DNA of 64,000 nt from Hymenopus coronatus. Taxonomy: Eukaryota > Arthropoda > Insecta > Mantodea > Hymenopodidae. This document shows, piece by piece, positions 1 to 12,499 of this stretch. The DNA is taken from contig CM060900.1 of NCBI GenBank assembly GCA_030762935.1, positions 368,543,132 to 368,607,131 of the forward strand. Reading direction: 5' to 3'. The notes beneath the pieces were generated by a model, which was given only the letters and a program-made list of their open reading frames with translations, was not told the origin of the DNA and searched no databases. Within the stretch, counting starts at the first letter, position 1. The number at the start of each line of letters is the position of its first letter. The position numbers were made by a program, and so were the translations under genes.

Positions 1-1090
1 GACTCCCCATTTCCATCCAAGTTGTATTGCATGTAATTGTGATCTGAAAGAGCAGGTTCATCTAGAACTTGCCATCCCTTAAATGTGTTCTGTACACACT
101 GTTATGCCTTCAACTTCCTTCCTTAGCCTGTTGGAGAAGGTAGGCTTGTTACCAATATTTTTGAATTGCAAATTGTTAACAAGCAGAAAATTTAAGACAC
201 TCACCTCTAGTGTTGGTGTCTTGTGTTACCCAAACTTCATGGGCATCACACTCAATCAGGGTGTGATTTCCTCCTTTCCCATGTTGTTCCAACAGGAGTT
301 CAAGTTCTCCTGAGGCTGGATTTCCTCCATCATAGGAAAGATAGAGCTCAAAATAAGGTATCTGCTACTGATCCCTGTGGGCAGATTTTTGCAGATGCAA
401 TATCTGGAACACAGATTCATTAAAAGTAGTACTTGAATACCATTCCTAACCAGGATGCATGTCCTGTTATTATTGGAATCACTGCAGATTAACTTACCCT
501 TAGAATCTCCAATCCCTGCAATTCTTTCTTGAACTAGGGCTAGGTCAATATCTTTTTCCACCATCAGCTGACTGAGGACATAAAAGGATGCCGTTTTATG
601 CTCTAGGTGATCTGAATTAATTTTCTTCCTTTTCATCTTTAGTAAGTATAATGAAGATTTTTCCCACCTTAGAAATGCTCTGCCACCTGAGGGCTTAATT
701 TTACTGACAGCGTCCTCACCAACAGTACAAATCAGGGTTTTACTATGGGGTTTGTCCTTGGAGCTAATGATTTTCCAGTCTTCTATTTTAAATTTGGGGT
801 TTTGATTCCCCAACATATCCAGAATTTTTGGAAGCTCCAGTCTCAGGAACATCTTTGGCATCTTAAAGAGCACTTTGAACATCCTGAGAATATCCCCCTT
901 CAATCCAACTAGCAGCTTAGCTCCCTCCCATGGACTAAGCTTAGGTACAGCTATTTCCAATCGTTCCTTAGTTTGTCAATTGGCATATGAGAGGATCAAA
1001 GCTCCCCTCTCCATGTATGAACCTAAAAACTGTGGGAAGCTGGCATCTGCCAGTTTGACAAATGCTCCTACAACCTATGGAAATTCATGT
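1..1090 (-). mobile_element. Jockey/R1-like non-LTR retrotransposon fragment (ORF1 end plus endonuclease)
   Basis: On the minus strand an open stretch (960-256) begins with an ORF1-like segment (LSPWEGAKLLVGLK near its start, GGRAFLRWEKSSLYLLKMK further on). It continues into an apurinic-type endonuclease domain: FYVLSQLMVEKDIDLALVQE, then GIGDSKGKLI and RTCILVRNGIQVLL. Nearer the left edge, in other frames, come REEVLD-like sequence and the endonuclease SDH motif in a context resembling DEPALSDHNYMQYNL, so that part is frameshifted. The order (ORF1 then endonuclease) fits jockey/R1-clade elements of insects. The reverse transcriptase would lie left of position 1. It sits in the intron before Arf1 residue 50 and is antisense to the gene. 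Family level is by pattern recognition. Confidence 0.7.
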
Positions 1091-1880
<790 letters not shown>

Positions 1881-2409
1881 TGATTCAAGTAGTTGGTACT
1901 TTTGTAGGTAGCTCAGGAAGCAGTTGCACAATGAGGTATTAAATTGTTTCATTGGTGGATTTAAGACTAGAAAAATTTCCACTAACATTGTCACTTGAAG
2001 ATGATGCATTTTAATATTTATCACCATTTTTGTTAAATATGCATTTGAGCTCCTATTGTAATTATTTTACAATTTGTTTTATTTCTAGTATTTCTTCTGT
2101 AAAGCTGTCAATGATAAAAGTGTGCCAATGGATCTGCATTTAAATATAGTTCTGATATTATATCTTAGTGAATAAATTATCCCCAACTCTAAATTAACTT
2201 CTGGCTTCTCTTTCATAAGAAAGCATGGGCAAAAGTGTGTTATATAATAATGTTACCTCTGATTTGGTGTTTAAAAACAAAAATATCTAACTTAAATTAT
2301 TAATTGTTATGGGTAGCATGTGTGAGATTGCTCTTATCTAATCTTAAGATTTTGATAAATATCTTTCATTTTAGAAGGCAGTTAAGCAATACAATAAACA
2401 GGAATTTTA

Positions 2410-2422
2410 CAGGGGTTCACTT
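2410..2422. repeat. Target-site duplication of SINE, left copy
   Basis: CAGGGGTTCACTT, identical to 2666-2678 on the other side of the SINE. Confidence 0.85.
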
Positions 2423-2665
2423 TTTTTTTGGTTAGTGTTTAATGCTACTACTACTTATGGCACCGCAGGCGGTGACACTGATAATACATGAATGATGATG
2501 GAGCACCTGTGGAATGCGATGGTGGGGGGAAACTGGAGTACCCAGAGAAAACCCGCCCCAGCGCCGCTTTGTCCACCACAAATCTCACATGCGGTCTCTT
2601 GGTATCGAACCCAGGCTGTCTAGGTGAGAGATGAGTGGTCTAACCACTTGGCCACGGCGCGGCCT
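2423..2665 (-). mobile_element. tRNA-derived SINE, complete, with target duplication
   Basis: Read on the minus strand this 243-bp element begins GCCGCGCCGTGGCCAAGTGG, which contains a clear RNA polymerase III A box, followed by GGTTCGATACC (B box). A body containing GGGTTTTCTCTGGGTACTCC follows, and it ends in a T-tract on the + strand (oligo-A tail). It is flanked by perfect 13-bp direct repeats CAGGGGTTCACTT at 2410-2422 and 2666-2678, a target-site duplication. The central GGGTTTTCTC motif resembles the conserved central domain shared by V-SINE/Meta-SINE families across animals (from memory, not searched). Confidence 0.88.
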
Positions 2666-2678
2666 CAGGGGTTCACTT
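2666..2678. repeat. Target-site duplication of SINE, right copy
   Basis: CAGGGGTTCACTT, identical to 2410-2422. Confidence 0.85.
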
Positions 2679-5600
2679 ATGCATGGATTAGCAACCTCCT
2701 GCCAGATGGGCAGAGAAATTATCCATAAAAGAGGAGATTTAGTTGCAATAATGTTGCACTCTGGCTTTGTCCATTTGACAGACACTGCTTTCCTTGAATA
2801 AGTATGCTGTGGGCATAGATTACAGTTTCTGTATAGCTTATTTATTCAACTGTGGTTGGCCGGTATACCTGTATTACACACAGTTTTATAAACATTATGT
2901 TCAAGGAGTATCAGACAGTGAGTCTACCATGTCAATGGTTGCTTATAAAGTAAGATTGAGCATTAAAAATAATACCATGTGCATGAAGGCACACACACCC
3001 CCACCCCACACACACGTGCATGCGTGCACACACACCCACACACAAATAAAATTAGGTATGTTGGTACAATGCACTTCATCCAGTAAGGCCAGATATGCTG
3101 TCTGAAGTAGTTATGTTTGACTTCAGTTTCCACAAATTTCAAACAGTTACTGATTTAATGAAAGAGCATGTGTATAGTGTGGTAATCCTTAGCTGGATCA
3201 AGGTTGGCTGAGTTTTGCTGATTCATCTTACGTCTTAGGACCAGTTTCACCATACTTTAAATGCAGACTAAAGTTGCATAACTAAAAACCTGGACTGCTC
3301 ATGGGAGTGCCTTGCCTAGTACAGCTGAGACAAATGGCAAATATGAACGACAGGTAATCAACAGACCTTGCTGTGATGGCATTGTGTATGTTTGTGATCA
3401 AAGGAACTTGACAGAGAAAGAAAAGGGGGATTATTCTTTCAAAGAAAATACAAAAGAAATAAATTTACTGCATTTTCATTAACAAATGTTTTAGAAACAG
3501 AGGTAAACTTAAAAGCACTACAGATTAATGGTCTGTCTATTGTATCTTAATATATCAGTGACTTCTTCAGTTTAAGCCAGTGTGCTATCAAGTTATCACA
3601 GTGTGTCACCTCCTGTCCACTCTAGCTCCATATAGGTGATCAGAGTGCAAGTTGCTCCCTAAGAGTATGTCTGAACTAATGGCATCTTAAGACTGATTCT
3701 CAGTAACTGGGAATGGAAACCAGAATGAAAGCAACAAATTTAAGATGCTTGCATAAAAATGTAGCATTTACAATTAACAGCACGCTTGACAAGGTCCTTG
3801 GAATGGGAAAAAAACACTTGGACAAGTTTTAATTATTTTTTGTTTTTGTTTGTTTCCATTCCTGAGAATGACTTTCTAAATCCATATTGTGTATATTAGA
3901 CTCTGCATTGTAGAAATTATTAAGATGGCTATGATCTTGCTAGTACTCAGTTACAAGCTGGAAAACCAAATTAGAGACAAATGTAAGCAGATGTGAGTTC
4001 TGATGATCTCGCATTCATTTAGCAAATGTATTCTTCTAGCAAATGTATTAGTTGTAGCTTGTTACACAAATCAAAACTGGCTCTTCTTTCCAAAAACAGA
4101 AAAAACAGTAGGACTTGCAGAGAACTACAAATGGTTTTTAAACTATTAATAAGGGTGTGATGCTTGATAAGATACTATTGTAGAGAAATCAGGGGTTGTT
4201 ATGGTTGTACATTTAAAGTTTGCACTATAGAATTTTTATGGTGTCTAGCATCCAGGAAAACTGGGAATATCAGGGAAATTGCCTGAAATTTAAAATTACA
4301 CCTTGAAAGCCAGATCTGTACCTTGATTTTCAGAAACTTCCTGTGATTGTATCCTAAAACAGCTTTATGTTATATCCTAAGGTCACTCTATGTGTTTCTC
4401 ATGATAGTGGGATTATTTACACTCTCATACATGAGTTTTATTGGTGTTCCTCCTATCACATGCTTTGCAACTAAGGTTGGAGTATAGTCAAAGCTATAAG
4501 ATGATTTAACCCATCAATAGCAGCTTGCTTCGACATCATTTCATGAGCATGTATCCACACGGTACATGTTCTTTTATTGAGAATGTTTCCATGTGGTTCT
4601 CATCCTTTGGTAACAGCATCATGAATGGAAGCAAGAACTTCAAGTGCCGATGTTTGGGAGCTTGAGAAGATTGTGTGTTGTACCCTGACCTTGTACCATA
4701 GATTCAATCTGTGATGGCAAACCCTAACTGTTTTTGGTGTGTTTGGTACAAATTTGGTTCAATTAATTTGGAACCCATGGGTATGTCCGCTGTCCAGCAT
4801 CATGCTAAGGGGAAAAAAACACCTGAGCTACATGAAAACTCATGCAGCAACTTGCAGCATTTCAATGCTTGTCATCTGCCTCCAACATAATATGCAATAA
4901 GGTTAGTCTGCAACTTTTTATATCATACCATAATTCTATAATAAATACTCAACAGCCAAATATACAGAAATTGAAGGAAATTATAGTTGTTATATAGTAC
5001 ATACACAACTCTTAAGAAATCATATGTAATCCCCACATTTTGAAAAATATATTGTTGATACATCATGAACTGAAGCTATATCTTAGGTTGATTTTATTTT
5101 CACACTTATTCTGGGTTTTTTAACATGTGAATGCATGTATCCTCCTATTGTTTTTCTTTTTTTTCACAAGCATATTTTTGTCAACATTATTCATAAACAA
5201 TGGTGATAAACTTTTCTGTGTGTTCATGACAAAAAATCATGGTTATTAATATTTTGATCATGTTAACCTGATTTTGTGAATTTGGGAAGTAATGTATTGA
5301 CAAATGTGTACACATTCATTCTCCAAGGGCTTTAGAATCATGGTTTACAATCATGTGTTGTTTCATTGTCAACAAAACTATGCTTTTCAGAATGACAATA
5401 GGTCTAAAACTACATTAGTTACAGTGTATAACCACAAGTTCATAACTATGAATAGTACTTATAAATTGTTTGCATTTTATCAAAACCACATGGATATTTA
5501 TAAAAACAGTAACTTCAGATTGGTGTCACAAAACATATCCCCTTAAAGGAGCAGGAAACCTATATGCGAGGTGCTGCTTGGAGTGGCTGAGGTACCTAAT

Positions 5601-6420
5601 ACTGCGAGTGGGAAACTTTTTATTCTAAAGTCTGCATTCCCCCCCTGTAGCTTGTAAGCACAAATTTTGTTTAAATTGTTGTGAAACAAAATTGATTAAC
5701 TTTTCTGTACATTTATTGACAAAAAAAAACTTGTTTAACTTTTCTTGAAACCTTTCTTAAGACCTATTGATTATAATTTCATATTGCCATATAAAAATAT
5801 TAGCTACTTACATGAAGATAGAATGCAAAAGTTATATCCTGCCTTCTACTATACACACAAGCTTGGGGGTGGGGGGTTAAGGAGTGGTGGAAGAGGTCAG
5901 GTTAAAGTTGTGTTCAAATGAAAAGTTTCTATTTTATGGAAATGATAAACTGGTACTGTAAAATAAAACTACGTCGATCATTCATTCAGAATAATAATAT
6001 GAAGTTGTCATCTGAAATAAAGGATGAAAAATGTCTATTTTTAAATATGTTTCGCATTGCTGGTTGTTTGATGTCTGTAGATTAATGTTTCCATCTTAGG
6101 TACCTAACTTAAAGCATTATATTCAACTCAAAAGTTAATTTTTGAGGTTTCACCATTGATATGCTTATGTGCTTAATGTCTGTCTATCTCTATCTGTGTT
6201 TAAGGACCTGTCTAGTGGGATTTCCATAGTAATGATGTATCAACTTTTTATGACTGGCACAGACAATGCACCTGTTACAGCCACAAGTATCTTGATTAGC
6301 AAATACACTGCCACATCATCTATGCTAGAAATTAAGTTACTTCAGGTTACTGATGGTATGACAAAGGGAGGAGTAATGATTTGTGCGACTCGGATGTCTC
6401 CAAGAATTGTGGCAAAGGTT
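2679..6420. other. Intron 2 sequence without recognised feature
   Basis: Apart from the CA microsatellite at about 3 kb, this AT-rich stretch shows no protein motif, terminal repeat or RNA gene that I recognise. Short ORFs are no longer than chance allows. Confidence 0.5.
2985..3045. repeat. Imperfect CA-rich microsatellite
   Basis: Alternating CA runs broken by C-tracts and CGTGCATGCGTG. No coding meaning; the ORF across it is low-complexity. Confidence 0.8.
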
Positions 6421-7303
6421 GCCCTCAATCTTCCTGAAATATCCTCCAATAGTAATATCGCAAAGCAGATTATACTGCAGAGGGATAAGTTGTGTTACCT
6501 CTTAACACATGGTCTGGCACATTATATGAAAAGGGAGCTTATCTAGTAATGTTGCTACAGAATGGTGCATTTGCACAGGACATTAGACAGGCAATGTCTG
6601 CACAAAAAAAGAAAGGAAAGTGAAACGTGCAAAGATCTGCATTGGGAGCAGAAGGCAGGGAAATGCATTTATATATTAACATTGCCGCATTTCCAGTATG
6701 ATGGAAAGAGGGAGGGAGGGTCTACATATTCTGATGAAATCTGGTTATGCTAGTTCATGTATGACATAATCTCAAATAACTATTAAATCATAACCACAAT
6801 TCTGTAATAACCAGGTTAACCATAAATCATTTACTATCTGGATCCTTTCACTTCTCCTACATCTTCAGTTTCCTTTCATCCATGCGAGTTCCCCCACCAA
6901 TGGGCGTTTATGCTGGCAATGTTAGAAAAAGGCAAATCATTCCACAAGTCTGCAATAGGTAGTAGGTTAACTTTAAATTGTACACTATCTGGACCCCGTC
7001 ACTTCTCCACCATATTCAGCTTCCAACAGAAACTATTGGTTAATGTGAATATATTATAACTTATTGATTTTAAAGTATTGGGGGTAACAAAAACAGGCTT
7101 TGTACATGAAAGGAGTACATTCTTATTTCTTTATTTTAAACAATAGGTGCAAGGTTACATAAGTTCGCACATGAAAATTAATTTAATGCATTCATTTTTA
7201 ACAATGTTTATGATAGTCACATTTATTATTCATGGACTCATAATTATTTATTCGTTTATTCCATTAAATAGGCACTCATTGTAACATGTTAAAAGTAAAT
7301 AAG

Positions 7304-7505
7304 GCACGACTGCTGATGTCTAGTGGCATTGCCTCCATTAACTAATTGGGTGAGTTCCCTTAACATTGCATGCAGTGAAAGAAAATATTGGACTACTGCT
7401 GCTGCCATCTAGCAGCATTGACTCCAGTAACCAGGTGCATTCCCTTGGCAGTGTATGATGAAGAAAATAGTGCACTACTGTTGCCATCTAGCAACATACA
7501 TTGCT
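7304..7505. repeat. Diverged tandem repeat, about 80-bp unit
   Basis: Two and a half copies of a unit beginning GACTRCTGCTGNYATCTAGY, then GGCATTGCCTCCATTAACTA in the first copy and its equivalents. Each full unit has a shared GAAGAAAATAKTG end. It lies inside the decayed hAT-like region. Confidence 0.6.
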
Positions 7506-8511
7506 TTAACTGGGTTACCAACCTCTGCATTTTTCAGTTTCTAAAGTTGGTACTATTAAATTAGGTTTTGCAGGTAATGCACCTCCCACAGCAACTTTTT
7601 TGTTATCTTGAAGCTTTCAAAAGTTGATCACTTAGTCATTGGATTTGATGAATCTCCCACTAAAGTGTCACAGAAAGAACAGGCAGATGTCCATATTCAA
7701 TTCTGGAATAAAACAACAGACAAGGTGATTAATCATTACCTAACTTTGACTTTTCTTCCTAACACAACAGAAAATTAATTCTTTAAAGTCTTGGTTGGAT
7801 AGCCTTTCCAGTTCTTACTTAACCACAAGTTAACGGATGGTCCATTGGTTTACTTTAAGGTACTGAAGGACTTGAAAAACATCAAAAGAATTGATGATTA
7901 TCCATTGATTATGGATATTGGAAGTTGTGGACTTCATGCAATCCATGGAGCATTCAAGAATGGCATCAAGAATACCTGTTGGCCATTAGTAAATTTCCAA
8001 TGAAATCTTTATTCTTAAGTGGATGCCAACCAGATGAGCCAGCTGTACTTGCAATACTGGATCAATTATTTTTCCACAAAAGTTCTTCTGTATATGATGG
8101 CTTGAAAATAAAGGTGTGGCTGAGTAAGCTATCAAAATGCTTCCACATCTTAAAAAATAACAGAAATCACTCTTAAAACCAGAACATTCAATGTGGGTAA
8201 AGAGGCAAAACTTAACATTTTTGCATGCCTTTTCTGTAGAGCTAGAGCAGGCATCACCAACTGGTTGTCCTTTGAGTAAAGCAGAGAGTGCAAATTTGCC
8301 CAATGCTCCTGCAAATTGCCTATGTTACCAACTGCACAGAAAACAAAAATAGATAATTCTTTCAGTGCTGTGTAGTATGGAACAGATTGTGTCTGAAATA
8401 CATAATCCACCTTTCACAGGTTAATATACCTATTGTAGGTTAATGGTTGGTACAGCAATTCCTCTTTTATGTCTCTTGAATTAGTATTTATATGTTAGAT
8501 ATGCATATATA

Positions 8512-9807
8512 TGAGGGTCAGTCAATAACTAGTACCTCCTATTTTTTTTCTCACTTTTAATTTGCAAGAAAATTAAACATTGATTACACAGCATGAAAGC
8601 CATACTATTGAGGATTAAATTGTCACTTTTCAATGTAATTCCCATCCATTTCCATAGTTTTAGTCCATCTTTTAATGAGGGAATGTATTCCTGTGTGATA
8701 ACATACACAGTTTGCTTCCAAAGCCACTGACAGTTTTTTTTTCATAGCCTCTGCATCTGGAAAATGAATCCCACAATGAGCTTCCTTCAGTGGTCCAAAC
8801 AAATGGAAGTCTGATGGTGCTAGTTCAGGGCTGCATGGGGGATGAGCAAGACTTCCCATTCAATTTCCAGAATCTCTTCAGTGATGTGAGGACTGGTGTG
8901 TGGTTTTGCATTGTCAAGTAAAAGCAGAACATCTGCCATGGTTTATGTTGGGCGAACTTGAAATTGTGCTTTAAGCTTCTTGAGGGTGCTGACATATTGC
9001 ATAGAATTAATTTATTGTGCATCCTTGCTCCAATAAATCAACCAAAATCACACCTTCTGCATCCCAAAATATGGTTGACATTTTTACTGCTGATGGCAGT
9101 GTTTTGAATTTTTTCTTTCACAGTGAAGTTGTGTGATTCCATCCCATGGAATGTCTCTTTGATTCTGGTTCAAAAAGATGAACCCATGTTTCGTCCCCAC
9201 TCACAATTTTGTACAGGAACTCCTCTCCCTCCAAATTGAAGCACTGCAAATGTTCCAAGGCTACTGTTTTTCAGGTACCCCATTTGGGGTACCCACCGTG
9301 AGTACTCCAGTTCTTGGATACTCATCATCACACTACCTCTACTGCAACACAATTCATCCATTATCCAGCGGTCAGCACAAATGATCTCATCCACTCACTC
9401 AATGCTGTGTGGAGTCACCTAGTAATGGGTCTGCAGCTCTGCTATACAACAACCAACAGTGTTGGTCCTTCAGCTTCATTACAGAGATGAACCCATTTTC
9501 TAACCGTGCTGACATCCGCTGTTGCAACGCCATACACCTTTGTGAGCCTTTCATAAATGCAATCGGGCATTTCACCTTCTGCATTCAAGAATTCAAGGAC
9601 AGAACACTGTCTAATATGAGCGTTGATGTCAGCCATTTTGCAACAGGAAGCAGGGCTGCCACCGATTAACATGTGAAGTTACTATTGCAGTGGACTGGAG
9701 AGGGAGGTTTGAGTAATTGCACCAAATTCAAATTGTTTACATAACTTACTTAATAACTTAGTTCAGGAGAAAAAAAATAAGAGTCATTACTTATTGACTG
9801 ACCTTCG
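8512..9807 (-). mobile_element. Mariner element, 1296 bp, both termini present
   Basis: Flanked by TA dinucleotides (8510-8511 and 9808-9809). Inverted ends: left TGAGGGTCAGTCAATAACTA, right (reverse complement) CGAAGGTCAGTCAATAAGTA. The minus-strand transposase starts at ATG 9636-9634 (MADINAHIRQCSVLEFLNAE) and ends near 8623 (DGNYIEK). All three catalytic acids are readable: VSGDETWVHLF (near 9190), LLLLDNAKPHT (near 8920) and HPPCSPELAPSDFHLF (near 8840). The pieces lie in different frames, so several frameshifts inactivate it. It is inserted in the hAT-like relic and is therefore younger than it. Confidence 0.88.
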
Positions 9808-11299
9808 TACATATTTTCATTGGTTTGGTGGTAATTGGTATTCATAGCAAATAATTACAGAAAATAATGACAATTATTAGAGTATTAGCGTAATAAAAAA
9901 TTTCTTTAACTTGGTTAATATCATTGTAATGTCAATAGTATGACAATTCATTTGTAACAAAAATCTTTCACATTTATAACAGTAAATATGAACAGGCATC
10001 TTGGTAATTGATATTGAATACAATTTGAAAGAAACCCTTTTCTCCTTGGTAAATGCCATACTCTCTTGCATGGGTTGCATAATACAAATTGAATTTTCAT
10101 GTGCAGAACTTTACTGCAAATTAAACGCTTATTCCACTAACTTCTATAAAGAAGAAAGATTCGTACTAGGCAAGCATAAATACAGGAGTCCATCGATGGC
10201 TTGCATGTTGGGTTGCTTCCTTTCTTGAATAATAACCTGACATATGACACACTGTACAAGGAAGAGAGACAATCCCTGCTGTCAGATGTTTACCCACTGC
10301 ATGGGTGGAGCAAGCCTGCTTACTTGACTACAAAATTAAGCAAGATGGTCACTACTGAGCTAGAGCCATTTTCCAAGCAGACACGCCAATGGCTGCTTTT
10401 CTATATGCAGATCTGACATACCTTCTGCTGAAACTAATGGAGAAGTTTGTCAAACCAGAAGTAATTGCAGAGTTTGGAAATCTCTCATGAACATAAATAT
10501 GAATATTGATGCAGAACTTTTACCAGTAAAACAAATTGACCTGGGGTTCAAAACCAGAACAGCAACAAGAAAATGTTAAGGGCCACAGATAAAGACAAAT
10601 TTAAATTAATGTGTGATATAAATGCCTATTTATTGAAGGTGGTTCAAAAAGTACAAGAAAGTGACCCTGTTAAGCAAAATCAACAAAAGGTGTCTCCAGC
10701 CTTAGTCCTACATCTGTGTTGACTAATGTCCACTGTGCTAATTTTATAGAAGAGGTGTCAGAAAAGATTTGGACGCCGAGGGTGGAAGCTGATGAAGCAA
10801 GAAGGGAATTTAAAATGGTTGCTCATCAGTTGATGTATGAGAACGGATGCAGTTCTTTAGATGAGCTGATGACAGGCTAAATGTTTTTGGACAGAAATTC
10901 TGAACTTTCACTCTGATGTGACTGACTACAGATATCTCAAGAAAGTAACTAAATCTTATGATTGTGTCATGTGGCAATGCCAACATCAAACGTGGATTTT
11001 TTATAAATGGCAAAATTATTTGAGAAAATAGGAAAGAAACATCATTTATTCCTCAGAATACCATTCATGATTTTATTTATAACATTGCCAAAGATGTAAG
11101 AAAATCAGAAATAACAAGATCTATGCTGCATTTTGCAAGAAATGCACATGCAGTTATGAGTCACTGAAAAAGCACATGAGTTACAAAAAGCCACAGACCA
11201 AATAAAATGTGCTAAAAAGGCTTCTAAGGAGTGAGTTAAAAACTTTTAAAAGAAAAAGAATACATTTTGGAAACAGTATGACTGCAACTTAGTAAAATA

Positions 11300-11925
11300 G
11301 ATTCATAAATAGAAACTGGAAGATGAAGCCAGTGCCTAATTTGATAGCCTTGTAATCACATTATCAGATGTTCCATGTCAACAACACAAAGAGGCAATTG
11401 CACAACATTCATCGTTAGGTTCAGAGTTGAACCTAAACTCGAGTTGCTAATACAGTGAAATGTAATGTCCCACAATTGACTCTTCTAAATTTCTAATTTC
11501 GGTTATCAACTTTGCATTTGTTGTAATTATTAAAATTGTGGTTGCATATTATAATGTAATATTAGTTTAAATAACATTTCAGTATTTTCTATAAAAACAA
11601 GATTACTCATTCAGAATATGTAAATAAAATTGTATTGAAATTGAGCTATTGGTTGCCAATTAGTATTTCCTTTTTAATTCTAAAGTTTGAGAAAAATTGT
11701 TTTGTAATGCATGATTTGTAACACTATAATACTAACCAACCATTATTTGTAACAAAATAGTATCAATTTCCTTATTTATGTATGGATTGTGGTGCAATAA
11801 AGCACATATTATATTAACTGCATCAGTGTTTTCAAGCACCCCAATTTTTATACCAGAATTGAATGGCAGATTGAGGAACAGAAGTACTATATGTGTTTTA
11901 TACATGTCGGAGAAAAAGGGAAAGT
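11300..11925. other. Intron 2 sequence without recognised feature
   Basis: AT-rich; no motif, terminal repeat or RNA gene seen. Confidence 0.5.
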
Positions 11926-11929
11926 AGTG

Positions 11930-12195
11930 TAGGTGGAAAAGTTGAGTCATATTGAAAAACTCAATGCCATAGATGGAATTTGAACCATGGACCACCTAGC
12001 CACCATCCAGTTGCTCTAACCACTTAGCTACCATGACAACATGTATGTCATTGAATTCCCCAACTGACTAAAATTTTCTTGGTAAACCACAAGATCATCT
12101 TAAATTATTTTGAGATAATAGACACCAATGCCAACCTATAATTAAAGTAGTTGTAGTCATGGGCTTAATATTTTAACAAACTATTTGGTCAAATC
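11930..12195 (-). repeat. tRNA-like dispersed repeat, copy 1
   Basis: The minus strand reads as a tRNA-like head: GGTAGCTAAGTGGTTAGAGC (A box) and GGTTCAAATTCC (B box, near 11980). The higher-coordinate flank contains CTTAAATTATTTTGAGATAA. The whole segment, including the flank to about 12190, reappears near 51905-52160. Likely a SINE-derived repeat. Confidence 0.65.
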
Positions 12196-12199
12196 TTGT

Positions 12200-12480
12200 C
12201 ATCAAATTGACCTATGCCATTGGGCCTTATCATTTCAAAATAATTTGAGATCCCTTTGTGTTTTATCAGGAAAAGTTAAAGTCAGTTGCAGAATTTAATG
12301 TTGTGTTAGCATGCTGCCATGGTTTCTCAATGGTTAGCGCAACTGGATGGAGACCAGGAGATCTGCAATTTAAATCCTGGTTATGACATTGAATTTTTCA
12401 GCCTGACTAGACCATGCCAACTCCTGTTCTACACATGGCCAGTGTGGAAGAAACAATTAATAGACAAGTAGTGTAGGTCA
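12200..12480 (+). repeat. tRNA-like dispersed repeat, copy 2, inverted to copy 1
   Basis: The + strand carries GCTGCCATGGTTTCTCAATG, then GTTAGCGCAACTGGATGG and a decayed B box in AATTTAAATCCTGG. The preceding flank has TTCAAAATAATTTGAGATCC, the inverse of the flank of copy 1. The two copies face each other around a spacer of roughly 85 bp, forming an imperfect palindrome. Confidence 0.6.
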
Positions 12481-12499
12481 CATTTTATAATTTAGAAAA

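Larger units (their letters stand above)
6430..11260 (+). mobile_element. Decayed hAT-like DNA transposon, split by a mariner
   Basis: Scattered fragments of one transposase are readable in order on the + strand. KLCYLLTHGLAHYMKRELI ends at 6546. SKVDHLVIGFDESPTKVSQK then QADVHIQFWNKTTDK runs from about 7620. YPLIMDIGSCGLHAIHGAFK lies near 7900-7965. After the mariner at 8512-9807 come ADEARREFKMVAHQLMYENG (about 10790) and, near 10975, a C-terminal GNANIKRGFFINGK. The last piece resembles the dimerisation end of hAT-type transposases (GNANVERGFS-like). Many stops and frameshifts are present and no terminal repeats were found. The family name is uncertain; the DIGSCGLH block is a recurrent transposase motif known to me without a firm class. 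Confidence 0.55.

Noticed and set aside
6169..6546. ORF of 125 codons as an independent gene
   Set aside because: Its end matches the start of the decayed hAT-like transposase, so it is treated as part of that relic.
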